Shown here piece by piece: positions 9,825 through 18,574 of a stretch of DNA of 64,000 nucleotides (its first letter is position 1; each line of letters opens with the position of its first letter). Source of the stretch: Zavarzinia compransoris (GTDB lineage Bacteria; Pseudomonadota; Alphaproteobacteria; Zavarziniales; Zavarziniaceae); NCBI RefSeq assembly GCF_003173055.1, contig NZ_QGLF01000005.1:62001-126000 (forward strand). The letters are read 5' to 3'. The notes under the pieces were generated by a model that saw only the letters and a program-made list of their open reading frames with translations, searched no databases and was not told where the DNA came from. Both the position numbers and the translations under genes were made by a program.

Positions 9825-10574
9825 ATGCCCGTGATCGAGAACGAACGCCGCCGCACCCTGATCCTGACCGGCGCCAGCCGGGGGATCGGCCATGCCACCG
9901 TGAAGCGCTTTTCCTCGGCGGGCTGGCGGGTCATCACCCTGTCGCGCCAGCCCTTTCCCGAGAACTGCCCCTGGGCGGCCGGGCCCGAGGACCATGTGCA
10001 GATCGACCTTGCCGATGTCGAGGCCATGCCCCGCGTGCTCGACGAGATGCGCAGCCGCCTGACCGACGGCAGGCTGGACGCCCTGGTGAACAATGCCGGC
10101 ATCTCGCCCAAGGGCGCGGGCGGCAGCCGGCTCGGCACCATCGCCACCGAATATGAGACCTGGGACCGGGTGTTCCGGGTGAATTTCTTCGCCCCCGTGC
10201 TGCTCGCCCGCGGGCTGATGGAGGAATTGCGCGCGGCCCAGGGCTCGATCGTCAATGTCACCTCGATCGCCGGCTCGCGCGTGCATCCCTTCGCCGGTTC
10301 CGCCTATGCCACCTCGAAGGCGGCGCTGGCCGCGCTGACCCGCGAGATGGCCGCCGATTTCGGCCCCCTGGGCGTCCGCGTCAATGCCATCTCGCCGGGC
10401 GAGATCGAGACCGCGATCCTCTCCCCCGGGACCGAGAAACTGATCGACCAGATCCCGCTCCGCCGCCTCGGCTCCACCGCGGAAGTGGCCAAGGCGATCT
10501 ATTTCCTCTGCACCGAGCAATCGTCCTATGTGACCGGCGCCGAGCTTCACATCAACGGCGGCCAGCACGTATAG
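9825..10574 (+). CDS. Short-chain dehydrogenase/reductase
   Basis: A classical SDR of 249 residues: TGASRGIG cofactor loop near residue 15, NNAG near 90, catalytic serine in SIAGS, and YATSK as the YxxxK pair, ending in the common VTGAELHINGGQHV. It starts 17 bases after the cation efflux gene and probably shares its transcript. Substrate is unknown; the family ranges over ketones, sugars and acyl thioesters. Confidence 0.87.
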   Translation: MPVIENERRRTLILTGASRGIGHATVKRFSSAGWRVITLSRQPFPENCPWAAGPEDHVQIDLADVEAMPRVLDEMRSRLTDGRLDALVNNAGISPKGAGGSRLGTIATEYETWDRVFRVNFFAPVLLARGLMEELRAAQGSIVNVTSIAGSRVHPFAGSAYATSKAALAALTREMAADFGPLGVRVNAISPGEIETAILSPGTEKLIDQIPLRRLGSTAEVAKAIYFLCTEQSSYVTGAELHINGGQHV

Positions 10575-10579
10575 GCCGG

Positions 10580-11608
10580 TCAGCCGGGGTCCTTCCCGTC
10601 CACCCCGGCCTCGCCGAAGCTCGCCATTTCATTGTGGGTGCGGGCGGCGGCGCGGATGATGCCGGCGGCGACCGCCGCCCCCGAGGCTTCGCCGAGGCGC
10701 ATGCCGAGGTCGAGCAGGGGCGGGAGGTCCAGGGCATCCAGCAGGCGGCGGTGGGCCGGTTCGGCGGAACAATGGCCGGCGACCGCATGCGCCAGGCCGT
10801 CCGGCCGGATCAGGCCAAGCGCGGCGACGGCGGCGGTGGCGACATAGCCGTCGAGCACGACCGGCACCCGGGCAAGGCGGGCGGCGATGCAGGCGCCCAG
10901 CATGGCGGCCAGTTCCCGGCCGCCCAGGCGCCGGGCGAGATCCAGCGGATCGGCGGTTTCGGCACGGTGGAAGCGGGCGGCCTCGGCCACCGCCGCGATC
11001 TTGGCCGCCAGCACCGGGCCGGCGGCGCCGGTGCCGGGGCCGACCCAGTCGATCGCCGCGCCGCCGAACAGGCCGGCGGCGGTGGCGGCGGCGGCGCTGG
11101 TATTGCCGATGCCCATCTCGCCGAGGCAGAGCAGGTCGAGCCCGGGGGTAACCACCTTGAAGCCCTCGGCGGCGGCGGCGATGAATTCGGCCTCGCTCAG
11201 GGCGGGCTGGCGGCGGAAATCCGCGCTCGGCCGTTCGAGGTCGAGGGGGACGACGGTCAGTTCGGCGCCGATCGCCCGCGACAGGGCATTGATGGCGGCG
11301 CCCCCGGCGGCGAAATTGGCCACCATCTGGGCGGTCACGCTGGCCGGATAGGGCGAGACGCCGGCCGCCGCGATGCCGTGATTGCCGGCGAAGACCGCGA
11401 TCCGGATCGATTCGGCCGCCGGCCGGGCCCGGCCCTGCCAGCGCGCCAGCCAGACCGCCAGCGATTCGAGCCGGCCCAGGGCGCCCGGCGGCTTGGTCAG
11501 CACCGCATCGCGGGCCCGGGCGGCTTCGGCGGCGGCATCGTCACCGGCGGGAAAGCTGGCGATCAGGGCGCGCAGCGCCGCAAGATCGACGGGTGGTTTG
11601 ATCGGCAT
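10580..11608 (-). CDS. cobT: Nicotinate-nucleotide-dimethylbenzimidazole phosphoribosyltransferase
   Basis: CobT makes alpha-ribazole phosphate, the activated lower ligand of cobalamin. The 342-residue product shows TKPPGALGRLE near the N-terminus, FAGNHGIAAAGVSPYP, GEMGIGNTS, and the C-terminal LGEASGAAVA with the expected active-site glutamate. It is divergent from cobS across 75 bases, too short for a cobalamin riboswitch. It converges with the SDR gene with a 5-base gap. Confidence 0.94.
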   Translation of the reverse strand: MPIKPPVDLAALRALIASFPAGDDAAAEAARARDAVLTKPPGALGRLESLAVWLARWQGRARPAAESIRIAVFAGNHGIAAAGVSPYPASVTAQMVANFAAGGAAINALSRAIGAELTVVPLDLERPSADFRRQPALSEAEFIAAAAEGFKVVTPGLDLLCLGEMGIGNTSAAAATAAGLFGGAAIDWVGPGTGAAGPVLAAKIAAVAEAARFHRAETADPLDLARRLGGRELAAMLGACIAARLARVPVVLDGYVATAAVAALGLIRPDGLAHAVAGHCSAEPAHRRLLDALDLPPLLDLGMRLGEASGAAVAAGIIRAAARTHNEMASFGEAGVDGKDPG

Positions 11609-11683
11609 CGTCAAAGCTGGCAGGGTCGGGACAGTTAAGGGCCCCAAGCTGTAGCCGTTCGCGGCCGCGACAAGAAGCGACAA

Positions 11684-12457
11684 ATGCAGGATCAGCTCCC
11701 CCCGAAGACCGGCCGCGGCGACAATTTCCGCCTCGTGCTCGGCCTGTTCACCCGCCTGCCGGTCGGCGACCTGCCGGTCCTGCCGCCGGGCAGCCTGGGC
11801 CGCGCCGCCTGGGCCTTTCCCCTGGCGGGGGCGGCGGCCGGCCTGTTCGCCGGCCTCTGCGTCCTGGTCGGGGCCGAAGTCGGCCTCGGGCCCTGGCTGC
11901 TGGCGCTGGTCGCCATCGCCGCCGAACTGATCGTCACCGGCGCCTTTCACGAGGACGGTTTCGCCGATATCGCCGACGGCCTCGGCGGGCGCGACGCCGA
12001 GGCGCGGCTGCGCATCATGCGCGACAGCCGGATCGGCGTCTTCGGCAGCGCCGCCCTGTGGCTGAACCTGACCGCGCGCCTCGTCCTCCTGGCGGGGATC
12101 GCCGGGGGCGGGGTCTGGGCCCTGGTCTTCGCCCTGGTCGCGGCCAATGCCGGGGCGCGGCTCGCCTTGCTGCTGCCGCTCCTGCTGCTCGATCCGGCGC
12201 GGCCGGACGGGCTCGGCGCCTCGGTCGGGCGGGTCCCGGGCGAGGCGGGGTGGACGGCGGTGGTCTATGCTGCCGGCATCGGCCTCGTCTGCCTCGGCTG
12301 GGGCGTGGTGCCGGCCGGTCTGGCGGTGCTGGCGGCCGGGGTCGTCGCCACCCTGTTCGGGCTGCATCGCCTGGGCGGCTATACCGGCGACCTGCTGGGC
12401 GCGACGGCGGGCCTGGCCATGATCCTGATCCTGCTGGTCGCCGCCGGCCATGGCTGA
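11684..12457 (+). CDS. cobS: Adenosylcobinamide-GDP ribazoletransferase (cobalamin synthase)
   Basis: CobS joins adenosylcobinamide-GDP to alpha-ribazole (phosphate) in the inner membrane, the step after CobT. The 257-residue, multi-helix product has FTRLPVG near the N-terminus, TGAFHEDGFADIADGLGGRDAE with the metal-binding acidic residues, and MRDSRIGVFGS. The C-terminal GYTGDLLGAT block is conserved. Its end overlaps the following gene by 8 bases. Confidence 0.94.
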   Translation: MQDQLPPKTGRGDNFRLVLGLFTRLPVGDLPVLPPGSLGRAAWAFPLAGAAAGLFAGLCVLVGAEVGLGPWLLALVAIAAELIVTGAFHEDGFADIADGLGGRDAEARLRIMRDSRIGVFGSAALWLNLTARLVLLAGIAGGGVWALVFALVAANAGARLALLLPLLLLDPARPDGLGASVGRVPGEAGWTAVVYAAGIGLVCLGWGVVPAGLAVLAAGVVATLFGLHRLGGYTGDLLGATAGLAMILILLVAAGHG

Positions 12458-13082
12458 GGTCGTCGCCCTTCACCCCTATGTCGGCGCCGTGCTCGGCCTT
12501 CTTGCCGGCGGCATCGCCTGGCGGGTGAACGGCGTGCTGGCCGCCCATCGCGACCTGGCGGTGCCCCGTCTCGGCCTGCTGTGGCTGGTGCTGGCGGGGG
12601 TCTATGGCGGTTTCGCCCTGGCCCAGGCGGGGATCCAGCCCCATGGCGCGGCGCTGGTCGTGCTGGGGGCCGTGGCGCTGGCGGTGATCGGCTTCGATTT
12701 CCACCACCGGCGCATCCCCAACGAATGGTCGCTGGCGATCGCCGCCCTCGGCCTTGCCGATGCCCTGGCCCGCGACCGCCTGGTCGAGGCGGCGGCGACC
12801 GGCCTCGGCGGCGCCCTGCTGCTGTTCGGCCTGGCCGCCCTCTACCGCCTGATCCGGGGCCGTTCGGGGCTCGGGCTCGGCGACGTCAAGCTCGTGGTCG
12901 GCATCGGCATCTGGCTGGGGCCGCTGGGGCTGGTCTGGTGCTACCTGACCGCCAGCGTCGCCACCGTGGTCTTCGCCCTGGGCGCGCTGGCCTTGCGCCG
13001 GCTGGCGGACGATCCGCCGTTCGGGCCCGGGCTGCTCGGCGCCATGCTGGTCCTGTTGCTGACCGGGGCGCCCCCTTTATAA
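12450..13082 (+). CDS. Prepilin peptidase (A24), CpaA-like
   Basis: A 210-residue polytopic membrane protein of the type IV prepilin peptidase family. The two aspartate motifs are present: FDFHHRRIPNEWS (D of the first site) and GLGLGDVKLVVG (GxGD). There is no N-terminal methylase domain or zinc-binding cysteine cluster, as in the short CpaA/TadV type. It overlaps cobS by 8 bases, and no pilin or Tad genes are in the window, so its substrate is encoded elsewhere. Confidence 0.85.
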   Translation: MAEVVALHPYVGAVLGLLAGGIAWRVNGVLAAHRDLAVPRLGLLWLVLAGVYGGFALAQAGIQPHGAALVVLGAVALAVIGFDFHHRRIPNEWSLAIAALGLADALARDRLVEAAATGLGGALLLFGLAALYRLIRGRSGLGLGDVKLVVGIGIWLGPLGLVWCYLTASVATVVFALGALALRRLADDPPFGPGLLGAMLVLLLTGAPPL

Positions 13083-13117
13083 CTCGTGTTAAGGTGCTGC
13101 TGCGAGGAAACGACGGA

Positions 13118-14026
13118 ATGGCCGTGGACATCCCCTATCGCCGCGAGATGGCGTTCGATTACGGCCGGCTGGAGCCGGTGGCGCCGGGCTTGCGCCGGAT
13201 CGTGGCGCGCAATCCCTCGTCCTTCACCTTCCACGGCACCGGGACCTATGTCGTCGGCGAGGGCCGGGTGGCGGTGATCGACCCGGGCCCGGACGATGCC
13301 GACCATATCGCCGCCCTGCTCCAGGGCCTTGGCGACGAGGTGGTCAGCCATATCCTGGTCACCCATACCCATATCGACCATTCCCCCGGCGCCGCCCCCC
13401 TGAAGGCGGCGACCGGGGCGCCGACCTATGGCTTCGGGCCCCATGGTTCCGGCCGTCTGGAAGCGGCGGGGCAGGCGGCGGTGCAGGGCGGCGACATGGC
13501 TTTCGCCCCCGACCGGGTGCTGCGCGACGGCGACGTCGTGGCCGGCCCGGGCTGGACCATCGAGGCGGTGCATACCCCCGGCCATACCTCGAACCACCTG
13601 TGCTTCGGCTGGCGCGAGCCGAAGGTGCTGTTCTCGGGCGATCACGTCATGGGCTGGTCGACCAGCGTCATCACCCCGCCCGACGGCGACATGAACGATT
13701 ACATGGAAAGCCTCGCCCGCCTGCTCGAGCGCGACGACGAGACCTATTGGCCGACCCACGGCCCCGCCATCACCGATCCGAAAGCCCATGTCGCCGCCTT
13801 CATCGCCCACCGCAACGAGCGCGAGGCGCAGATCGTCCGCCTGCTGGCGGAACGGGGGCCGTCGCTGATCATGGATCTCGTCCCCGTCATCTATGCCGCG
13901 GTCGATCCCGCGCTCTATCCGGCGGCGGCGCGCTCGACCTTCGCCCATCTGCTGCGCCTTTACGACCAGGGAAGCGCCGCGGCCGAGCCGGGCGCCACCC
14001 TGGACGGGCGCTGGCGCCTGCGCTGA
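13118..14026 (+). CDS. Metallo-beta-lactamase-fold hydrolase, LACTB2-like
   Basis: A 302-residue MBL-fold enzyme with all metal ligands: THTHIDHSPGA (HxHxDH), HTPGHTSNH, SGDHVMGWS and THGP. The C-terminal part (about 230-290), with ARSTFAHLLRLYDQG, looks like the winged-helix extension of LACTB2-type proteins, some of which are endoribonucleases. The ATG at 13118 follows GAGGAAA. Hydrolytic class is secure; substrate is not. Confidence 0.86.
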   Translation: MAVDIPYRREMAFDYGRLEPVAPGLRRIVARNPSSFTFHGTGTYVVGEGRVAVIDPGPDDADHIAALLQGLGDEVVSHILVTHTHIDHSPGAAPLKAATGAPTYGFGPHGSGRLEAAGQAAVQGGDMAFAPDRVLRDGDVVAGPGWTIEAVHTPGHTSNHLCFGWREPKVLFSGDHVMGWSTSVITPPDGDMNDYMESLARLLERDDETYWPTHGPAITDPKAHVAAFIAHRNEREAQIVRLLAERGPSLIMDLVPVIYAAVDPALYPAAARSTFAHLLRLYDQGSAAAEPGATLDGRWRLR

Positions 14027-14033
14027 TCCCGCG

Positions 14034-15785
14034 ATGACGCCGCCCGAGGCCGATCCCACCCTGCTGGACGGCGTCGCCCTGTTCGCCGGGCTGGAACCGG
14101 CGGCGCGCCAGGCCGTGATCGACCATGCCGACTGGTTCAGCCTGCCGGGCGGCAATGTCCTTTTCGCCCAGGGCGAGGCGGGGGATGCGCTCTATATCGT
14201 CCTGCGCGGCAGCCTCGCGGTGCTGCGCGTCGCCGGCGACGGCGTGCGCCGGCGCATCGCCCGCATCGCCGCCGGCGAGGTGGTGGGCGAGATGGCCCTG
14301 GTCTCGGGCCGGGCCCGGTCCGCCAGCGTGATCGCCGAGCGGGACTGCGAAGTCCTGCGTCTCGACCATGCCGGGTTCGAGGCGCTGGTCGCCCGCCACC
14401 CCCAGGCCATGCTGGGGGTTACGCGCCAGATCGTCTCCCGTCTCGAAGTGATGCAGGACAATCCGCTGGGTCAGCCGCCGCCCCGGCCGCGCTCCATCGC
14501 CCTGCTGCCGGCGGGCAGCGGGCGCGACTGCGCGGCCATGCGGCGCGACCTTGCCCGTTGCATGCGCCAGTTCGGCACCGTCGCCGAGATCGGCGAAGGC
14601 GAGGGCGGCGGCCGCCAGACCCAATGGTTCCACGATATCGAAAGCCGCCACGACTTCATCCTCTACCAGGCCGACGAGACGGCCGGCGCCTGGAGCCGCC
14701 TGTGCCTGCGCCAGGCCGATGTCTGCCTCGTCGTCGTCTCCGCCGACGATGCCGAGACCAGGCGCCGCCACCCGCTCGAAGCCGCGGCCAGCCAGCGCGG
14801 CCAGGCCATGGAACTCGTGATGTTGCATCCGGCCGACCGCATCTCGCCGGACAATTCCAAGGCCTTCCTCGCCGGCCGCCGGGTCGCGCTGCATCACCAT
14901 GTCCGGGTCGGGGTCTTCGCCGATGCGGCGCGCCTGGCCCGCCAGGTGACGGGGCGGGCGGTCGGGCTCGTGCTGTCGGGCGGCGGCGCCCGGGGCTTTG
15001 CCCATCTGGGGGTCCTGCGCGCCTTCGCCGATGCCGGGGTCGCCATCGACATGGTGGGCGGCTGTTCCATGGGCGCGATCGCCGCCGCCGGCGCCGCCAT
15101 GCATTGGGATGCCCATGAGGCCGAGCCGCGCTTTCGCCGCGCCTTCGTCGACACCAACCCGGTCAACGATTTCACCCTGCCCCTGGTGGCGCTGACCGCC
15201 GGTCGGCGGGTCACCCGGCGGCTACGCGACGCCTTCGGCGAGCGGCGGATCGAAGACCTGTGGCTGCCCTATTTCTGCGTCTCGACCAATCTCACCCGGG
15301 GCACGCTGGCGGTGCACCGCCGGGGCCTGCTGTGGCAATGGCTGCGCGCCAGCGTCGCCATTCCCGGCATCATGCCGCCCTGGGTGAACCCGAAGGGCGA
15401 GGTCTTCGCCGACGGCGGCGTCCTCGACAACCTGCCGGTCACGCCCATGCGCGCCTTTGGCCGGGGCCCGGTGATCGCGGTCGACGTGGGCGAGGCGCCG
15501 GCCTTTTCCGCCCCCGGCGCCCTGCCCGAGGAAACCTGGTTCGAGCGCCTGTTCCTGCGCCGGCGCCCGCGCATGCCCTCGATCCTGCAGATCCTGCTGC
15601 GCGCCGGCACGGTGAAGACTCCGGCCGACAGGCTGGGCCGGTCCGCCGCCGATTTCTTCCTGAAGCCGCCGGTGGAAAGCATCGATTTCCTCGACTGGAA
15701 AGCCTTCGACCGGGCGGTCGAACTGGGCCGGCGCCATGCCCAGGCGGAACTGGCGCGGGCGCCGGCAAGCGTTTTCGGGCGATGA
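14034..15785 (+). CDS. Patatin-like phospholipase with cyclic-nucleotide-binding domain (NTE family)
   Basis: A 583-residue protein related to neuropathy target esterase. Residues about 10-135 form a cNMP-binding beta-barrel (FAQGEAGDALYIVLRGS, then GEVVGEMALVSGRARSAS). A linker follows to about 300. The patatin domain has the oxyanion loop LSGGGARGFAHLG near 314, the nucleophile motif GCSMG (Ser about 345) and the dyad aspartate in DGGVLDN near 460. It starts 7 bases after the MBL gene. Catalytic residues are intact, so an active lysophospholipase tuned by a nucleotide or other ligand is likely. Confidence 0.88.
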   Translation: MTPPEADPTLLDGVALFAGLEPAARQAVIDHADWFSLPGGNVLFAQGEAGDALYIVLRGSLAVLRVAGDGVRRRIARIAAGEVVGEMALVSGRARSASVIAERDCEVLRLDHAGFEALVARHPQAMLGVTRQIVSRLEVMQDNPLGQPPPRPRSIALLPAGSGRDCAAMRRDLARCMRQFGTVAEIGEGEGGGRQTQWFHDIESRHDFILYQADETAGAWSRLCLRQADVCLVVVSADDAETRRRHPLEAAASQRGQAMELVMLHPADRISPDNSKAFLAGRRVALHHHVRVGVFADAARLARQVTGRAVGLVLSGGGARGFAHLGVLRAFADAGVAIDMVGGCSMGAIAAAGAAMHWDAHEAEPRFRRAFVDTNPVNDFTLPLVALTAGRRVTRRLRDAFGERRIEDLWLPYFCVSTNLTRGTLAVHRRGLLWQWLRASVAIPGIMPPWVNPKGEVFADGGVLDNLPVTPMRAFGRGPVIAVDVGEAPAFSAPGALPEETWFERLFLRRRPRMPSILQILLRAGTVKTPADRLGRSAADFFLKPPVESIDFLDWKAFDRAVELGRRHAQAELARAPASVFGR

Positions 15786-15840
15786 CGGGAATGCCGCGCC
15801 CGCACTTGACAGCGGGCCGCCGGCCCCAAACTCTCTGGAT

Positions 15841-16779
15841 ATGATCGAAACTGCAAAACCCCTCGCCACCCGTCTGCCGGGCCGTGCCTTGCTGGCCCTC
15901 GGCGGCGCCGACACCATTCCCTTCCTGCAGGGACTGATCACCAACGACGCGACCCGGCTGTCGCCGTCGCAGGGCCTGTTCGCCGCCCTGCTCACGCCCC
16001 AGGGCAAGTTCCTGCACGAATTGATCATCGCGCCCGCGCCAGCTCCGCCTGGGCATGGCGACGGCCTGCTGGTCGATACCGAGGCGGAACGCTGCGCCGA
16101 CCTGCAACGCCGCCTGACCCTGTACCGCCTGCGCGCCAAGGTGACCATCGCCGCGCCCGCGGACGGCACGGTGGTCGCGGTCTTCGGCCCGGGCAGCGCC
16201 GCCGCCTTCGGCCTCGATGCGGTCGCGGGCGCGGCGCGGGAACTGGCGGGCGGCGCCGTCGCCCTGGTCGATCCGCGCCTGGCCGATCTCGGCGTCCGCC
16301 TGCTGGGCCCCGCGGCGGCGGTCGATGCCGCGCTGGCGGCGGCCGGCCTGTCGCTGTCGGCGGCGGCGGAAGCCTATGACCGCCATCGCCTCGATCTCGC
16401 GGTACCCGACGGCTCGCGCGATATCGCGGTCGACCGCGGCTTCCTGCTCGAAAACAATTACGAGGAATTGAACGGCGTCTCCTTCACCAAGGGCTGCTAT
16501 GTCGGCCAGGAACTGACCGCGCGCACCAAGCATCGGGCGACGATCAAGAAGCGCCTGTACAAGGTCGAATTCGATCCCGCGGCCGAACCGCCCGAACCGG
16601 ATACCCCCATCCTGCTCGGCGGGCACGAGGCCGGCGCCATGCGCAGCAGCCGGGCCGGGGTCGGCCTCGCCCTCATGCGCCTCGAATACCTGAAGGAGAA
16701 CGAGGCGGATGACCATGTCTTCACCGCCGGCAGCCTGGTGGTGCGGCCCTGCCGCCCCGCCTTCCTCGGAGATCTGTGA
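15841..16779 (+). CDS. ygfZ: YgfZ/GcvT-domain iron-sulfur cluster assembly protein
   Basis: YgfZ is a folate-dependent factor for maintaining [4Fe-4S] enzymes such as MiaB. The 312-residue product has the LQGLITNDAT N-terminal motif and the defining KGCYVGQELTAR motif (Cys about 218). It is coupled to tag by a TGATG stop-start overlap. RimO and the GlcF iron-sulfur protein, also encoded in this window, are the kind of client such a protein serves; that link is inference. Confidence 0.9.
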   Translation: MIETAKPLATRLPGRALLALGGADTIPFLQGLITNDATRLSPSQGLFAALLTPQGKFLHELIIAPAPAPPGHGDGLLVDTEAERCADLQRRLTLYRLRAKVTIAAPADGTVVAVFGPGSAAAFGLDAVAGAARELAGGAVALVDPRLADLGVRLLGPAAAVDAALAAAGLSLSAAAEAYDRHRLDLAVPDGSRDIAVDRGFLLENNYEELNGVSFTKGCYVGQELTARTKHRATIKKRLYKVEFDPAAEPPEPDTPILLGGHEAGAMRSSRAGVGLALMRLEYLKENEADDHVFTAGSLVVRPCRPAFLGDL

Positions 16780-17366
16780 TGGCCGGCACCCTGATCCGCC
16801 ACGCGGACGGGCGCGACCGCTGCCCCTGGTGCGGCACGGCGCCCGACTATGTCGCCTATCACGACGAGGAATGGGGCGTGCCGGAACACGACAGCCGCGC
16901 CCTGTTCGAAAAGCTGATCCTGGACGGTTTCCAGGCCGGCCTCGCCTGGATCACCATTCTTCGGAAGCGCGACGGCTTCCGCGCCCGCTTCGAGGGTTTC
17001 GTGCCGGAACGGCTGGCCGCCTGGGGCGAGGCGGAGGTCGCCGCGGCGCTTCAGGATGCCGGCATCGTGCGCCACCGGGGCAAGATCGAGGCGACGGTCG
17101 GCAATGCCCGCGCCTATCTCGCGATCGAGCGGAACGAGGGCGATTTCGCCCGCTTCCTGTGGTCCTTCGTCGGGGGCGCACCCGTCGTCAACCGCTGGAC
17201 CGCGCTCGGCGAGGCGCCGACCTCGAGCCCGCAAGCGGAGGCGCTGTCGAAGGCGCTGCGACAAAAGGGCTTCCGTTTCGTCGGCCCGACCATCGTGTAT
17301 GCTTTCATGCAGGCAGTCGGCATGGTCGACGACCATCTGGCCGGCTGCCACGCCAAGCGGCATTGA
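16779..17366 (+). CDS. tag: DNA-3-methyladenine glycosylase I
   Basis: Tag excises 3-methyladenine from alkylated DNA. The 195-residue product has the zinc-snap ligands: CPWCG and YHDEEWG at the N-terminus and HLAGCH at the C-terminus. Between them are the substrate-pocket region GLAWITILRKRDGFR and the late helix GFRFVGPTIVYAFMQAVGMV. The ATG shares a base with the ygfZ stop. A second alkylation-repair gene, ada, lies 2.8 kb downstream. Confidence 0.94.
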   Translation: MAGTLIRHADGRDRCPWCGTAPDYVAYHDEEWGVPEHDSRALFEKLILDGFQAGLAWITILRKRDGFRARFEGFVPERLAAWGEAEVAAALQDAGIVRHRGKIEATVGNARAYLAIERNEGDFARFLWSFVGGAPVVNRWTALGEAPTSSPQAEALSKALRQKGFRFVGPTIVYAFMQAVGMVDDHLAGCHAKRH

Positions 17367-17402
17367 GATAAGGCCGAGGAACCACCCGGGGGGGGCAAGG
17401 GG

Positions 17403-17894
17403 ATGGGTACGACGATGACGGAGGGCGACAGGCTTCGCATCCGGTCTGCCGGCAGCGGCGATTTCTCGACCTGTGCCGGGATCTTCCTGGCGGCGCGGCG
17501 CCGCGCCAAGCCCCATGTCCCGCCCGACCGCTTCACGGCGGAGGATTTCAGCTTCGCCATCGCCGATCTCGACCTGAAGGTCGCCGAACGCGCCGGCCGG
17601 GTCGTCGGCTTCGCCGGTTTCGACCCGATCACCCGCGAGATCGACCTGCTCTTCGTCTCGCCCGAGGAACAGGGCAGGGGCGCCGGCGCCCTGCTGCTGG
17701 CCGAGGTCGGCCGGTTGCTCGGGCCCGGGGCCTACCTGCGCTGCGAGGCCCATAATACGGCCGTGCGCGCCTTCTATCGCGCCCAGGGCTGGGTCGAGGC
17801 GCGCGAATCATGGGGCGAGGTGCAGTTCGTCCGCCCCGCGGCGGCGCGCATGCCCTTTCCCGGTTTGCTGGGCGTGCCGCTGTTCGCCCTTTGA
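17403..17894 (+). CDS. GNAT-family N-acetyltransferase
   Basis: A 163-residue single-domain GNAT protein. The acetyl-CoA loop is LFVSPEEQGRGAGALLLAEV near residues 80-100, followed by CEAHNTAVRAFYRAQGW. The acceptor is unknown. A second ATG four codons in (MTEGDR) is a possible start. Codon use matches its neighbours. Confidence 0.8.
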   Translation: MGTTMTEGDRLRIRSAGSGDFSTCAGIFLAARRRAKPHVPPDRFTAEDFSFAIADLDLKVAERAGRVVGFAGFDPITREIDLLFVSPEEQGRGAGALLLAEVGRLLGPGAYLRCEAHNTAVRAFYRAQGWVEARESWGEVQFVRPAAARMPFPGLLGVPLFAL

Positions 17895-17960
17895 CGCCGC
17901 GTCGCCGGGCCGGCCGGGGCGGGGCTTGACAGGATGGCGCAGGGCCGCGCCGAATAGGCC

Positions 17961-18410
17961 ATGGCCGATCCCGTCCCCGACCATGCCGTTGAAGACGACG
18001 AGCGCGACATTCCCGAGGGTTTCCGCCGCCTGCCCTGGCGCAGCGGCTACGGCCTGACCGTCGGCCCCCTCTACGAGCGCGACGAGGCGGCGGGCGGTTT
18101 CACCCGCGCCTTCCGGGTCGGGCCGCACCACACCAACATGCTGAACAATTGCCACGGCGGCATGCTGATGGGCTTTGCCGACGTCACCTTCGGCCACATC
18201 ATCTCGCACCGGACCGCGCTCAACTGGATCACCGTCCGCCTGATGGTCGATTTCATCGCCGGGGCGCCGCTCGGCGCCTGGGTGCAGGGCACGGCCCGCC
18301 TCGTCGCCGCCGACGGCGACTTCCGCACGGCGGAAGGCCGGATCTGGACCGGCGATACCCTGGTCGCCACGGGCACGGGCATTTTCAAGGTCATCGGCAA
18401 GCGGTTCTGA
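17961..18410 (+). CDS. PaaI-family hotdog-fold thioesterase
   Basis: A 149-residue hotdog-fold protein with the family motif NNCHGGMLMGFADV (HGG) near residues 60-72 and the long strand pair TVRLMVDFIAGAPLGAWVQG. Such enzymes hydrolyse acyl-CoA thioesters. The upstream gap of 66 bases contains TTGACA but no clear -10 element. Substrate is unassigned. Confidence 0.83.
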   Translation: MADPVPDHAVEDDERDIPEGFRRLPWRSGYGLTVGPLYERDEAAGGFTRAFRVGPHHTNMLNNCHGGMLMGFADVTFGHIISHRTALNWITVRLMVDFIAGAPLGAWVQGTARLVAADGDFRTAEGRIWTGDTLVATGTGIFKVIGKRF

Positions 18411-18536
18411 TCGGGCCCGGCCCCGGGAAGGCGTGCCGTCCGGCGGATCGGCAGGTTGCGGCACGCAAAACAATTCATGGTTTTATTTGCCATTTTGGAT
18501 ATTTCTTTAATTGATAATATGCACGCATGAAACACA

Positions 18537-18566
18537 CTCATGATTGCCTTTCATGGCAATGATGAG
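18537..18566 (+). promoter_or_regulatory. Stem-loop overlapping the ribosome binding site
   Basis: Two 12-base arms, 18537-18548 and 18555-18566, pair with a single mismatch around a 6-base loop (TTTCAT). The right arm runs into the purine-rich GAGGTGGGGGG that precedes the ATG at 18575, so folding would restrict ribosome access. The preceding 60 bases are clearly AT-rich compared with flanking genes. A translational switch is an inference. Confidence 0.45.
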
Positions 18567-18574
18567 GTGGGGGG

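Noticed and set aside
11609-11683. Possible cobalamin riboswitch between cobT and cobS
   Set aside because: The gap is 75 bases, too short for the roughly 200-base aptamer, and no B12-box text was seen.
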